Source: Sphingobacteriales bacterium (GTDB taxonomy: Bacteria > Bacteroidota > Bacteroidia > Chitinophagales > Chitinophagaceae). From it: a DNA stretch of 64,000 nucleotides. The notes under the pieces are model-generated. The model worked only from the letters and a program-made list of their open reading frames with translations. It was not told the origin of the DNA and did no database searches. A program made the translations under genes and the position numbers. The DNA lies in contig JACPUV010000021.1 in the NCBI GenBank assembly GCA_016192105.1, forward strand, positions 62,001 to 126,000, written 5' to 3'. The number at the start of each line of letters is the position of its first letter. The stretch's first letter is position 1. Below are positions 1 to 8,910 of this stretch, one piece after another.

Positions 1-548
1 GGCCCCAGGGGAAAGCTGTAAAATTAACCAATACCGAATTGTTCCAATCCATCAACCCGCTGTTTATAGTTCTGCTTACCCTGTTCTTTGTACCCTTCTT
101 CAGTTTCCTTCGAAGCAAAGGGAAAGAACCCACCACCATGTCAAAATTCGGAATGGCATTGTTCATTTCCGGTTTATCGGCGCTGGTAATGGTGTTTGCC
201 ATCTTATCGGTTCCCTCTATCTACTCGCACAAAGCCTCTCCAATCTGGTTATGGTTAACTTATTTTGTCTTTACCATAAGTGAAATTTTCCTGAGCCCGA
301 TGGGCTTGTCATTGGTTTCCAAACTGGCCCCTGCAAGGCTGACGGCATTACTCATGGGAGGCTGGTTCCTCTCAACCTCAATCGGCGGGAAAGTGGCTGG
401 CGTTATGACGAGTTTCTGGGATGACTTTACCGACAAAAAAATGTTCTTTCTGATCCTGGTTGCTGCTGCATTCGTAGGCGGTATCCTGATCTACTCAAGG
501 ATAAAATCGCTGAACCAGATCGTAAGAGAAAAAACCGGGGCTGACTAA
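1..548 (+). CDS. POT-family peptide/proton symporter, C-terminal part (cut by window edge)
   Basis: This is the end of a proton-dependent oligopeptide transporter (MFS fold, inner membrane) that imports di- or tripeptides. The frame is open from base 3 with no credible start inside the window, so the gene begins upstream. What remains covers roughly the last 180 residues: several hydrophobic segments and the stretch LSPMGLSLVSKLAP followed by GGWFLSTSIGGK. The complete POT gene just downstream has almost the same motifs in the same order (SINP, LSPMGLSLVSKLSP, GGWFLSTSIG). The two are therefore tandem paralogues, probably from duplication. A good intrinsic terminator follows the stop. The family call is firm; substrate preference cannot be read from this fragment. 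Confidence 0.93.
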   Translation, partial: PQGKAVKLTNTELFQSINPLFIVLLTLFFVPFFSFLRSKGKEPTTMSKFGMALFISGLSALVMVFAILSVPSIYSHKASPIWLWLTYFVFTISEIFLSPMGLSLVSKLAPARLTALLMGGWFLSTSIGGKVAGVMTSFWDDFTDKKMFFLILVAAAFVGGILIYSRIKSLNQIVREKTGAD

Positions 549-567
549 CCGGGTATCCCAATAAATT

Positions 568-600
568 AAAAGGTGGCCGTTCATGCCACCTTTTTTATTT
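568..600 (+). terminator. Intrinsic terminator of the first POT gene
   Basis: AAAAGGTGGC and GCCACCTTTT form a stem with a short loop, followed by more T. An ATG at 583 lies inside this stem, which argues against using it as the start of the next gene. Confidence 0.88.
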
Positions 601-645
601 CCCTTTCCCATCCTGTATTATCTTTCCATACTAAACGATTCAGCT

Positions 646-2292
646 ATGTGGAAGCAACACCCGAAAGCCCTGCCCTTCCTGTTCTTTTCAGAAATGTGGG
701 AACGCTTTGGCTACTACCTGATGATCGGCATATTCACCCTCTACCTGAAAGATGCCAAAGAAGGTTTCAATATGGACGAAAGAGATTCGGCCAGTCTCTA
801 CGGCACGTTCATCGCGCTGGTGTACTTCACCCCCTTTCTCGGCGGACTGATCGCTGACCGTTTCCTGGGTTACCGGCGCTCCATTATCATGGGCGGGCTC
901 CTGATGGGTGCCGGGTATTGCATGATGGGTATCCATAACCTCAACCTGCTGTACCTGTCCATGGCCCTGGTGATCATTGGCAATGGTTTTTTCAAACCCA
1001 ATATTTCCACGCTGCTGGGGAATGTCTATTCCACGGCACAGCATATGGACCAGAAAGATGAAGGGTATAATATCTTTTACATGGGCATCAATGTAGGGGC
1101 TTTTATCTGTAATTTTTTCGGCGCCGCACTCTATACCCTGATCGGCTGGGGCGCCGCATTTGCCGCCGCCGGGGTAGGCATGTTCATCGGGGTGCTCACT
1201 TTTATCATAGGCACCCGTCATTATAAAGCATATGATGTACGCAAGCCCTTAAAAGCAGGTGATATGCCACTCTGGAAAATACTGGCCCTGGTGGTACTCC
1301 CCTCGGTTATCTTCGGGGCGATCGGCTGGATGATTAAAGGAGATGGCTATTTATTGGACAGCAACAGCACAGACGCGTTCATCTTTGCCTGTATCCCCGT
1401 TTGCCTGTTTTATACCGCATTGCTATTGCGCAGCAACAAAGAGGAACGACCGGCCATGGGGGCCATGCTCGCCATCTTTGCCGTTGTGGTTTTGTTCTGG
1501 GCCATCTTCAAACAAAATGGCTCCGCCCTCAATACCTGGGCCAGCCGCTATACAGACCGGGAAGTTAAAGGGGTCAGCGGGTCCATACTGACTTCGTTAA
1601 AACAAACCGACAAGCCAGCCAATACAACCTATCAACCGGACTCGGTCGTCAAGCTGGATCATCAGTTCCGGAAGATCCGTGAAAACGGGAAGGAAGTAAA
1701 AGAATGGAATTATCCCCCCTATTTTAAAAATGTTGCTCCTGGCAAATTACCCAAAGAAGGAGAAACGGTAAAAGCCTGGCTGCCCAGTTTATCCCAATCC
1801 ATCAATCCTTTCTGGGTGATCGCCCTTACCCCGCTGGTAGTGGCTTTTTTTACCTGGCTGCGCCGGCAAGGAAAAGAGCCCTCCACCCCCACCAAGATCG
1901 CCTTTGGCCTTCTGATCTCGGCTTTATCGGTGCTGGTCATGGTGGCAGCGGTAAAGGCCGGGAATAACGGCGCTGAAAAAGTAAGCGCCTGGTGGCTGGT
2001 CGCCAGTTACGGGGTCGTTACCATCGGGGAATTATTCCTTAGCCCGATGGGATTGTCACTGGTGTCAAAACTAAGTCCTGTCCGCATTACCTCTTTAATG
2101 ATGGGTGGCTGGTTCCTTTCCACATCGATCGGCAATAAGCTCAGCGGGATCCTCGCCAGCCAGTGGGATGAATATGATGATAAGACAAATTATTTCTGGC
2201 TCAATTTTATTTTACTCGGATCCGCCGCCTTATTTCTCTTTGTGCTGCTCAAATGGCTGAATAAAGTGATGAAAGAAAAAGGGGTGAATTAA
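646..2292 (+). CDS. POT-family peptide/proton symporter, complete
   Basis: Inner-membrane transporter of 548 residues that couples uptake of short peptides to protons. The first helix carries the family's proton-coupling motif as SEMWERFGYY (residues 15-24, ExxERF). A GFFKPNIS segment near residue 114 and FYMGINVGAF after it match the PTR2 signatures. A hydrophilic stretch at about residues 300-390 separates helices and is longer than in E. coli homologues. The open frame extends upstream to 583, but that start lies in the preceding terminator. ATG 646 is preferred, with a near-consensus promoter box TATCTTTC at 619-626. A strong terminator follows. It sits between a POT paralogue and an OPT transporter, which suggests a peptide-feeding locus. 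Confidence 0.95.
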   Translation: MWKQHPKALPFLFFSEMWERFGYYLMIGIFTLYLKDAKEGFNMDERDSASLYGTFIALVYFTPFLGGLIADRFLGYRRSIIMGGLLMGAGYCMMGIHNLNLLYLSMALVIIGNGFFKPNISTLLGNVYSTAQHMDQKDEGYNIFYMGINVGAFICNFFGAALYTLIGWGAAFAAAGVGMFIGVLTFIIGTRHYKAYDVRKPLKAGDMPLWKILALVVLPSVIFGAIGWMIKGDGYLLDSNSTDAFIFACIPVCLFYTALLLRSNKEERPAMGAMLAIFAVVVLFWAIFKQNGSALNTWASRYTDREVKGVSGSILTSLKQTDKPANTTYQPDSVVKLDHQFRKIRENGKEVKEWNYPPYFKNVAPGKLPKEGETVKAWLPSLSQSINPFWVIALTPLVVAFFTWLRRQGKEPSTPTKIAFGLLISALSVLVMVAAVKAGNNGAEKVSAWWLVASYGVVTIGELFLSPMGLSLVSKLSPVRITSLMMGGWFLSTSIGNKLSGILASQWDEYDDKTNYFWLNFILLGSAALFLFVLLKWLNKVMKEKGVN

Positions 2293-2319
2293 ACTACCCC
2301 TTTGCTGCTTTTCACCGGT

Positions 2320-2350
2320 AAGCTGTTTGCGGAAATCAAACAGCTTTTTT
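2320..2350 (+). terminator. Intrinsic terminator of the second POT gene
   Basis: AAGCTGTTTG and CAAACAGCTT form a perfect 10-bp stem around a 7-base loop, followed by a run of T. It separates the POT gene from the OPT gene, so the OPT gene needs its own promoter. Confidence 0.93.
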
Positions 2351-2380
2351 CTTACCTTCCCGTTCATAAAAAATTTACAC

Positions 2381-4441
2381 ATGGCCGATCTCCAAAACAA
2401 GTTCCACCCCTTTGTTCCTGCCGAAACAAAAATGAAAGAACTCACGGTAAAGTCCATCCTCCTGGGATGTCTTTTCGGGGTGATCTTTGGAGCGGCTACA
2501 GTTTACCTCGCGTTAAAAGCAGGGCTTACGGTCAGCGCATCTATTCCGATCGCGGTGCTGGCGATCACCCTGGGCCGTCGTTTTTTCAAAACAACCATAC
2601 TGGAAAACAATATCATCCAGACCGCAGGCAGTGCGGGTGAAAGTATCGCCGCGGGTGTTTCCTTTACGCTTCCGGGTTTTTTATTCCTTTCCGCCAAAAA
2701 CAGCGCGGAATATTTTAACTACCTGACCATCCTGATCCTGGCCATTGTCGGGGGCTTGCTGGGTACTTTGCTGATGGTTCCCCTCCGGAGGGCATTAATT
2801 GTGAATGAGCATGGCAACCTGCCCTATCCGGAAGGAACCGCCTGCGCGGATGTGCTGAAAGCCGGCGAAAAGGGAGGCGATTTTGCCAAAACCGCATTCT
2901 GGGGATTGGGAGTGGCCCTGCTCTATGCCACCCTGCAGAAAGTGCTGCACTTTATTGCAGAGACCCCCGCCATGGCCACCAAACAAATAAATAAATTTTA
3001 TCCTTCTGCGAGAGTAAGCGGCGAAATTACGCCTGAATACCTGGGGGTGGGTTATATCATCGGCCCGAGAATAGCCGGTGTGCTGGTGGCAGGTGGTGTG
3101 CTGAGCTGGCTGGTGCTGATCCCGCTGCTCTCTTCCATTATCAACCCGGACCTGATCGCTTTACAATTAGTAAAACTGGGTTACCTGACTGATATCGGTA
3201 AGGACGGAGGAAAGGGTAACTGGAATGCGGCCCTGCATACATTTTCCGATTACCCGGCTGCTATTTATTATGCCTATATCCGGCAGATCGGCGCCGGGGC
3301 AGTTACAGCCGGAGGGATCATCACCCTGGTCAAGACACTCCCGACAATTGTTAAATCAATAAAATCCAGTATTGCCACTTTACAGGGAAGTAAAAACACC
3401 GGGATTGTGATTGCGCGTACGGAAAAGGACCTGAGTCTTAAAGTGGTTGGACTTGGTAGTCTTGGGCTGGTCGCCCTGATCGCTCTTTTACCACAAATAC
3501 CGGGAGAAGGGCTTGTACAAAAATTATTAATCGGTATCCTGGTCGTACTCTTTGGAGCTTTATTCGTTACCGTTTCTTCCCGCATTGTGGGACTGATCGG
3601 TTCTTCCAATAACCCGATCAGCGGCATGACGATTGCCACAGTAATGGGAACCAGTCTTGTTTTTATCAGTGTAGGTTGGCAGGGGCCCCAATACGAACCC
3701 CTGGTGCTGGTGGTGGGTGGTATGATTTGTATTGCCGCAGCCAATGCCGGAGCCACTTCCCAGGATCTTAAAACCGGGTACCTTGTTGGTGCCACACCAA
3801 GGAATCAGCAAATCGCCCTGTTTGCCGGTGCGATTGTTTCTTCCATTGTAATCGGGTTAACGATCAAAATACTTGACCGCCCCAGTACGGAAATGCTGGA
3901 ACAGGGCATTCAGCATGCCATTGGCACCGAAAAATTTTCCGCCCCGCAAGCAACTTTACTGGCCACACTGGATAAAGGGATCCAGTCCCAAAACCTGGAC
4001 TGGCAGTTTATTTTTGTGGGTATCTTCCTTGCCGTGGTCGTGGAATTATGCGGCATCAAGTCATTAAGTTTTGCTGTAGGCGCCTACCTGCCGCTTTCCA
4101 CCACATTGCCCATTTTTATCGGAGGTGCTATTAAGGGCCTGGTGGATTACCGCGAGAAAAAGTTAAACCCGAATAAATCAACGGAGGAGGACGAACTGGG
4201 CAAAGGAAATCTGTTTGCGACCGGGCTGGTGGCAGGCGGAGCCATTGCAGGTGTATTGATTGCCTTTGTCGGAGCTTCGGTAACCGGTGATGCCTTCCTG
4301 AAAAGTGTCAGCCTGGAGAAAATACTTTCGGCAGATACATTCCTGGGTGAATCCGGCTACTACCTGCTGGGGACTATTTCGTTTGCCCTGATGGCCTTTA
4401 CCCTTTACCGGGTGGCGCGGAGCAAAAAGAAAATGGGCTGA
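2381..4441 (+). CDS. OPT-family oligopeptide transporter
   Basis: Polytopic inner-membrane protein of 686 residues belonging to the OPT superfamily, which imports oligopeptides or metal chelates. The N-terminus (VKSILLGCLFGVIFGAATVY, then LALKAGLTVSASIP) is typical of bacterial OPT proteins. It is followed by the ENNIIQTAGSAGESIAAG block and a late SQDLKTGYLVGATPRNQQ segment, both conserved in the family. More than a dozen hydrophobic segments span the protein. The frame is open upstream to 2327, but that part overlaps the preceding terminator, so ATG 2381 is chosen. Placement behind two POT genes makes peptide import the most likely role. A metal-chelate substrate is also possible and cannot be excluded from sequence. 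Confidence 0.93.
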   Translation: MADLQNKFHPFVPAETKMKELTVKSILLGCLFGVIFGAATVYLALKAGLTVSASIPIAVLAITLGRRFFKTTILENNIIQTAGSAGESIAAGVSFTLPGFLFLSAKNSAEYFNYLTILILAIVGGLLGTLLMVPLRRALIVNEHGNLPYPEGTACADVLKAGEKGGDFAKTAFWGLGVALLYATLQKVLHFIAETPAMATKQINKFYPSARVSGEITPEYLGVGYIIGPRIAGVLVAGGVLSWLVLIPLLSSIINPDLIALQLVKLGYLTDIGKDGGKGNWNAALHTFSDYPAAIYYAYIRQIGAGAVTAGGIITLVKTLPTIVKSIKSSIATLQGSKNTGIVIARTEKDLSLKVVGLGSLGLVALIALLPQIPGEGLVQKLLIGILVVLFGALFVTVSSRIVGLIGSSNNPISGMTIATVMGTSLVFISVGWQGPQYEPLVLVVGGMICIAAANAGATSQDLKTGYLVGATPRNQQIALFAGAIVSSIVIGLTIKILDRPSTEMLEQGIQHAIGTEKFSAPQATLLATLDKGIQSQNLDWQFIFVGIFLAVVVELCGIKSLSFAVGAYLPLSTTLPIFIGGAIKGLVDYREKKLNPNKSTEEDELGKGNLFATGLVAGGAIAGVLIAFVGASVTGDAFLKSVSLEKILSADTFLGESGYYLLGTISFALMAFTLYRVARSKKKMG

Positions 4442-4508
4442 TTTTTGTTCACCCGAAAATAGCGGGCCAGGGTAAAAAACTGCCTCCCTGTTGGGATACT
4501 TTTGACCG

Positions 4509-4698
4509 CTAAATACACTACTGAGAGACTAAGCGAGAAAGAGAAAAAGAGTTAAAGAGAAGGTTTGGATGGTAATAGCCCGCAAAGCTGTTAAGATTTT
4601 TGTTTTTGTTTTCATTGATCTGGCAGCTTTACTATTTTCCCAGTTGAGAAGAAACAGCCTTCTTTACCCGAACCTCTCTGCGTCTCTGCGGCCCTCTA
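4509..4698. repeat. MITE-like intergenic element with imperfect inverted ends
   Basis: The left end (around CTGAGAGACTAAGCGAGAAAG) and the right end (CTCTCTGCGTCTCTGCGG, to be read on the other strand) are purine-rich and pyrimidine-rich mirror images that pair imperfectly. The CTCTGCGTCTCTGCG motif looks like dispersed intergenic repeats I recall from Bacteroidota genomes. The right end runs into the stop codon of the DUF1501 gene. The centre is AT-rich and encodes nothing evident. Being a repeat is inferred from its look; no second copy lies in this window. Confidence 0.45.
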
Positions 4699-5895
4699 AA
4701 TAAAATCCAGGTAATCATACTTCCTGTTCAGGATAGCCAGGTCATCTGCTTTTAGCCATTTGTTGAGTACTGTTGCATATACACTCTTAAAATCAACCCG
4801 GTGTTTCAGGTCGCCCTCACTCAGGTCCGCCAGGTCCGGCGCCGCATTCAATATTCCCTTTCGCTTTAGTCCCCCGCTCAGCAGGAACATGTTATTAGCC
4901 GTTCCATGGTCGGTACCTCCACTGGCATTTTGTTCCACCCGGCGGCCGAATTCGGAGAAAGTTAGCAGCAATACATCCTCAAACCGGTGTTGCTGTTTCA
5001 GGTCTTTTACAAAAGCCCCTACCGCGTCATTCATTTCAGTAAACAGACGCTGCTGCTGTGCATCCTGGTTAATATGGGTGTCGAAGCTGCCCAATGAAAC
5101 ATAGTAAACCTTGGTGTTAATCTCCGAATAGATCAGGGAGGCAATGGTCTTCAGGCTGTTACCCAATTCTGATTTCGGGTATTCCGCGCTGGTCGGATGC
5201 AGGCGGCTTTGCTGGAAAATATAATCCGCACTCGAGAGCGTTTCCGCCATAGTCTTGTACAGGTAATCCACCGGTTGTTCGCCCGCTTCGTTACTATGTT
5301 CCTTCATCACTTCACGGAAAAATTTTTCATTGGCCGTGCCGTACAGGCGCTTTGGGTCTTTTACAGCGATCCCCTTGTTTTGCTCCCCCTTTAACGCGAG
5401 ACTTAAGATATCGTCAATTTCAATAGCCTGTGTGGGTTTGTCACAGCCATTGCATTGCGCATCAAGGTAACGTCCCAGCCATCCGTGGTTGAGGTATTCA
5501 TCACTCTGGCTGGCCGTATGCCAGATATCCATACTGCGGAAATGCGAACGGTCGGGGTTGGGATAACCCACATTATTCAGGATGCCCAGGCTGCCGTCAT
5601 CATAATATTCCCGGAAAGCAGTAAGAGCCGGGTGTAATCCTGTTTCGTCCGTAAGGGCGAGTGCTTTATCCTTTGCAATACCAAGTCGTGGCCGGGCTTT
5701 ATAATAAAGATCATTGCGGTAGGGAATTACGGTATTCAATCCGTCATTGCCCCCGCTCAGCTGCAGGATCACCAGTACTTTATTCCCCGGCATCACCCGG
5801 AGGGGGCTCTCAAAGGCTTTGAGAAATTTGGGCAACATCAGCGAAGCTGTCGCAAGGGAACCAACCTGGATGAATTCTTTTCTTCGGATAATCAT
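4696..5895 (-). CDS. DUF1501 protein with twin-arginine-like signal
   Basis: Protein of 399 residues from the DUF1501 family, sulfatase/alkaline-phosphatase-fold proteins of unknown reaction. The N-terminus MIIRRKEFIQVGSLATASL has a twin-arginine-type signal, so export in folded form is likely. Family features visible are LQLSGGNDGLNTVIPY, HFRSMDIWHTAS and, near the end, TFSEFGRRVEQNASGGTDHG, which holds candidate metal-binding residues. It lies just downstream of a DUF1800 gene on the same strand. This pairing is common in Bacteroidota, Planctomycetota and Proteobacteria, and the two probably act together at the cell surface. The function is not known. Confidence 0.9.
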   Translation of the reverse strand: MIIRRKEFIQVGSLATASLMLPKFLKAFESPLRVMPGNKVLVILQLSGGNDGLNTVIPYRNDLYYKARPRLGIAKDKALALTDETGLHPALTAFREYYDDGSLGILNNVGYPNPDRSHFRSMDIWHTASQSDEYLNHGWLGRYLDAQCNGCDKPTQAIEIDDILSLALKGEQNKGIAVKDPKRLYGTANEKFFREVMKEHSNEAGEQPVDYLYKTMAETLSSADYIFQQSRLHPTSAEYPKSELGNSLKTIASLIYSEINTKVYYVSLGSFDTHINQDAQQQRLFTEMNDAVGAFVKDLKQQHRFEDVLLLTFSEFGRRVEQNASGGTDHGTANNMFLLSGGLKRKGILNAAPDLADLSEGDLKHRVDFKSVYATVLNKWLKADDLAILNRKYDYLDFI

Positions 5896-5929
5896 ATTCG
5901 TTAGTTTAATCAGGTAATTTCAAAAGATC

Positions 5930-5971
5930 AGCTATGAGTCGCGAGCTGTGAGTCGCGAGCTATAAGCTAGA
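5930..5971. repeat. Three 14-bp tandem repeats
   Basis: AGCTATGAGTCGCG, AGCTGTGAGTCGCG and the diverged AGCTATAAGCTAGA follow one another between the DUF1800 and DUF1501 genes. The unit contains the palindromic hint CGCGAGC. No coding role is seen. Confidence 0.7.
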
Positions 5972-6021
5972 AGCCAGGGCCGGCTTTTAGAACTTTAAGC
6001 GCCCGGAACCCGCAGCTTTCC

Positions 6022-7458
6022 TCAACACAACTGGTATTCCGGAATGCTCATGATCTGGATAGCCGCCGTTTTAATAAAATTCTCCCGGCCAGTCTGGTCG
6101 GAAAACCGGGTAATCAGTTCCCTGCTAACCCCGCATTTTGTTTGCAGCAGGTGTGTGGTAATCGCCGCAGCCAGGTTTTCCCGGGGAATGCTTTCATAAT
6201 GTTTTACAAAAGGCGCCCAGTCCACATTGGCATTGATCTGCTGCTTCCGCATACCGGTCATTTTATTTGCCTCTTTTACACCCATCATCCTGTCATCCTC
6301 GTCCTTCGCACGTACATTCATTTCGTCCACATCATTGATCAACTGGGGAATCCGCATCCGCATCATCAGGGAAGAACTGTCGATCCAGTTACGTCCGCCG
6401 GGCCAGCCGGCTACATTGGGGGGATTAAACAAGGTTTGTCCCAGCACCCGCTGCAGGAGTACCAGGGATTCTTCGTTTTCCAGTTTCATCGGCAGCATCC
6501 GTTGTATGCCCACCAGCAATTCAACCGGTGATTTAATCAACGCCCCTATATTTTTTTCATCATAAAACCAGTCACTGGTAAAAATATCCTCCGCCAGTTT
6601 ACCGATGGAATAGTCACTTTGATAAAAGCGGTCCGCCAGCCAGTTTATCTTTTCCGTATCCGGTTGCCCGTTTACAAAGAACCGGTAGATCTTTTGGGTG
6701 ATATACAGGGCGGTCTGTTTCTGTTCCAGTAAAATATCCAGTACCTCCTCCCCGTCGAAATTACCTGTCTTCCCGAGAACGGTTTTACTTCCAAAATCAT
6801 GTTGAAACCGGCGGAACTGGAACTCTCCTTTAAAACTGGCACCCCATCCAGTGAAAGCCCGGGCGGCCTCTTTGATATCATTTTCCGTATAATGGCCCCG
6901 GCCCAGGGTGAACAGTTCCATCACTTCCCGGGCAAAGTTTTCATTGGGATGGTCCTTGCGGTTCTGCTGGTTATTTAAAAAATTCAGCATCGCCGCTGAA
7001 CGGGAAACTTCCTTCAGCAGGGTACGGAAACTGCCCAGGGCATTGCGGCGGAGAATATCCAGTAATCCCTGCTGGTAAAAGATATTCAGGTTACGGCAGG
7101 CGAAATGCCCGTGCCAGAAAAAAGCCATTTTCTCCCTTAGCTGGGCAGCACTGTTCACCATTTCATGCATCCAGTACAGGTTGAGGTTGCGTATTCCTTC
7201 CCTGCTTTTTTCCTGGACTTTTTTCCGCTGAACCAGGTCCTGCTCTTTTTTTTCCTGACGGACGGCATCTTCAATTCCCATCAGGAGGCCTTTCAGGTAA
7301 TCATCGGCCACATCAATATAGGCCACTTTTTTATCAGCGGCTTTAACAAGCGCTTTGTAAAATTGCTGGGGACTGTAGCGGGAGAGATCGCCTGATTGCT
7401 CAACGGCAGGGCCAAACCCCGCCCTCCACATCAGGTGCTGGTTCCTTAATTGGTTCAT
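6022..7458 (-). CDS. DUF1800 family protein
   Basis: Protein of 478 residues of the DUF1800 family, whose biochemical role is unknown. Hallmarks present are HLMWRAGFGP at the N-terminus, KMAFFWHGHFACRN, NFAREVMELFTLGRGHYTE, ARAFTGW and FNPPNVAGWPGG. No signal peptide is obvious. It precedes the DUF1501 gene by 126 bases on the same strand, with a short tandem repeat between. The two genes usually co-occur, suggesting a joint role in an exported complex. Its start lies only 37 bases from the annotated start of the divergent alkB-like gene, so the promoters must overlap or one start is annotated too far upstream. Confidence 0.9.
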   Translation of the reverse strand: MNQLRNQHLMWRAGFGPAVEQSGDLSRYSPQQFYKALVKAADKKVAYIDVADDYLKGLLMGIEDAVRQEKKEQDLVQRKKVQEKSREGIRNLNLYWMHEMVNSAAQLREKMAFFWHGHFACRNLNIFYQQGLLDILRRNALGSFRTLLKEVSRSAAMLNFLNNQQNRKDHPNENFAREVMELFTLGRGHYTENDIKEAARAFTGWGASFKGEFQFRRFQHDFGSKTVLGKTGNFDGEEVLDILLEQKQTALYITQKIYRFFVNGQPDTEKINWLADRFYQSDYSIGKLAEDIFTSDWFYDEKNIGALIKSPVELLVGIQRMLPMKLENEESLVLLQRVLGQTLFNPPNVAGWPGGRNWIDSSSLMMRMRIPQLINDVDEMNVRAKDEDDRMMGVKEANKMTGMRKQQINANVDWAPFVKHYESIPRENLAAAITTHLLQTKCGVSRELITRFSDQTGRENFIKTAAIQIMSIPEYQLC

Positions 7459-7495
7459 TGCCGGAATTTTTGCATGATTTAGTTTTCTGACTTAA

Positions 7496-8632
7496 ATGAA
7501 GCACATAAGTTTAAAAAGGAGGCAGAATACGATTACAAACGCTGAAAAACTTATCTTATTTTTATCCCGGATCGTTAAAAAAATTAATGTGCGCACCAAG
7601 GCCTTTAAATACCTGGCTCCCTTTATTGTCTTTATTGGCGCCTGGCATTCCTTCTCGGTTACCGGCTGGCAGATCTGGCTGCCACTTTGCTGGGCCTGGA
7701 TTATTATCCCGGTCACTGAACTGTTTATCAGGCCCGACCCCGCCAATATGAGTGCGGCCGAAGAAGAACTGGCCAAAAAGGACCGTATCTATGACTTCCT
7801 GCTGTATGGTATCGTGATCCTTCAGTATGTACTGCTGATTAAATTCATGTATGCGATGTCAACAGATACGCTTTCCCTGCCGGACCTGGTGGGCCGGATC
7901 TGGGTCATGGGATTGCTTTGCGGGGTATTTGGCATCAATGTGGGGCATGAACTGGGGCACCGGGTCAACCGAACAGAACAAACCCTGGCCAAGGCCCTGC
8001 TGCTTACTTCACTCTATATGCATTTCTTTACCGAGCACAATAAAGGGCACCACAAACGGGTGGCTACTCCCGAGGATCCCAGTAGTGCCCGTTACGGGGA
8101 AATGATCTACCTGTTTTATTTCCGTACCATCGTTTTCGGCTACGGCAGCGCCTGGCATATTGCCAATGATGAAATGCGGAAAAAAGGAATCCCCGTTTTT
8201 TCCTTCCGCAATGAAATGATCCGGTTTCACCTGGTTGAAACGACCCTTGTAATCGCCCTGTTCCTGTTCTTTGGCGGATGGGTCACCCTGTACTTCCTCC
8301 TCGCAGCAGGGATCGGCATCCTGTTACTGGAAACCGTAAATTATATTGAACATTACGGGTTGCAGCGCCGGGCTACCGGGGAAGGTTCATACGAACGGGC
8401 CCTTCCCGAACACAGCTGGAACAGTGATCATATCATCGGCCGACTGATGCTGTTTGAACTAAGCCGCCATTCTGATCACCATTATATGGCCAGCCGCAAG
8501 TACCAGGTTTTGCGGCACCATGACCATTCCCCGCAAATGCCAACCGGTTATCCCGGCATGATGCTGCTGGCCCTGGTCCCACCGCTGTGGTTTTATGTCA
8601 TGAACCGGAAAATCAAATCACTCAGCTCCTGA
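7496..8632 (+). CDS. alkB: AlkB-type alkane 1-monooxygenase / membrane fatty acid hydroxylase
   Basis: Integral-membrane di-iron hydroxylase. The family oxidises the terminal carbon of medium or long alkanes using electrons from rubredoxin. All histidine boxes are present: HELGH (151-155), EHNKGHHKR (180-188) with VATPEDP after it, the NYIEHYGL signature (282-289) and HSDHH (325-329). About six hydrophobic segments surround them. ATG 7496 gives 378 residues. The first 31 are AT-rich and unlike the family, and GTG 7589, giving 347 residues, would leave room for the divergent promoters. No rubredoxin or rubredoxin reductase gene is nearby, so the electron donor must be elsewhere. Substrate is not determined; fatty-acid hydroxylation is an alternative. 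Confidence 0.9.
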   Translation: MKHISLKRRQNTITNAEKLILFLSRIVKKINVRTKAFKYLAPFIVFIGAWHSFSVTGWQIWLPLCWAWIIIPVTELFIRPDPANMSAAEEELAKKDRIYDFLLYGIVILQYVLLIKFMYAMSTDTLSLPDLVGRIWVMGLLCGVFGINVGHELGHRVNRTEQTLAKALLLTSLYMHFFTEHNKGHHKRVATPEDPSSARYGEMIYLFYFRTIVFGYGSAWHIANDEMRKKGIPVFSFRNEMIRFHLVETTLVIALFLFFGGWVTLYFLLAAGIGILLLETVNYIEHYGLQRRATGEGSYERALPEHSWNSDHIIGRLMLFELSRHSDHHYMASRKYQVLRHHDHSPQMPTGYPGMMLLALVPPLWFYVMNRKIKSLSS

Positions 8633-8910
8633 TTCGGCTGCTGCTGAACACCCCTCCTTATTGTGATCGTGTACATTCTTCCCCCCGGTTATTCGGCCTG
8701 TTACTTTGCTGCCGGACGGGATTGGCGTGTCATCAAACAACGACCTATTACCGGTACGTATCTTTCACATCAGGGGGCACCGCAAAATTTCGATTTAGAA
8801 ACGTTTAGACACTATGTTGCAATAATAATTGAACGGCCGCCCGATATATGCTAAAAAAAACGAATAAATTGTCTGATCGTTTTTTATCACCTAACCAAAC
8901 CAATTTATTT

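Noticed and set aside
583..645. Upstream extension of the second POT gene
   Set aside because: Its ATG lies inside the terminator stem of the preceding gene, and the family N-terminus begins at 646.
8663..8854. 63-codon GTG-initiated frame between AlkB and the M43 gene
   Set aside because: Somewhat protein-like, but there is no ribosome-binding site, known family or clear promoter; most likely part of the M43 leader region.
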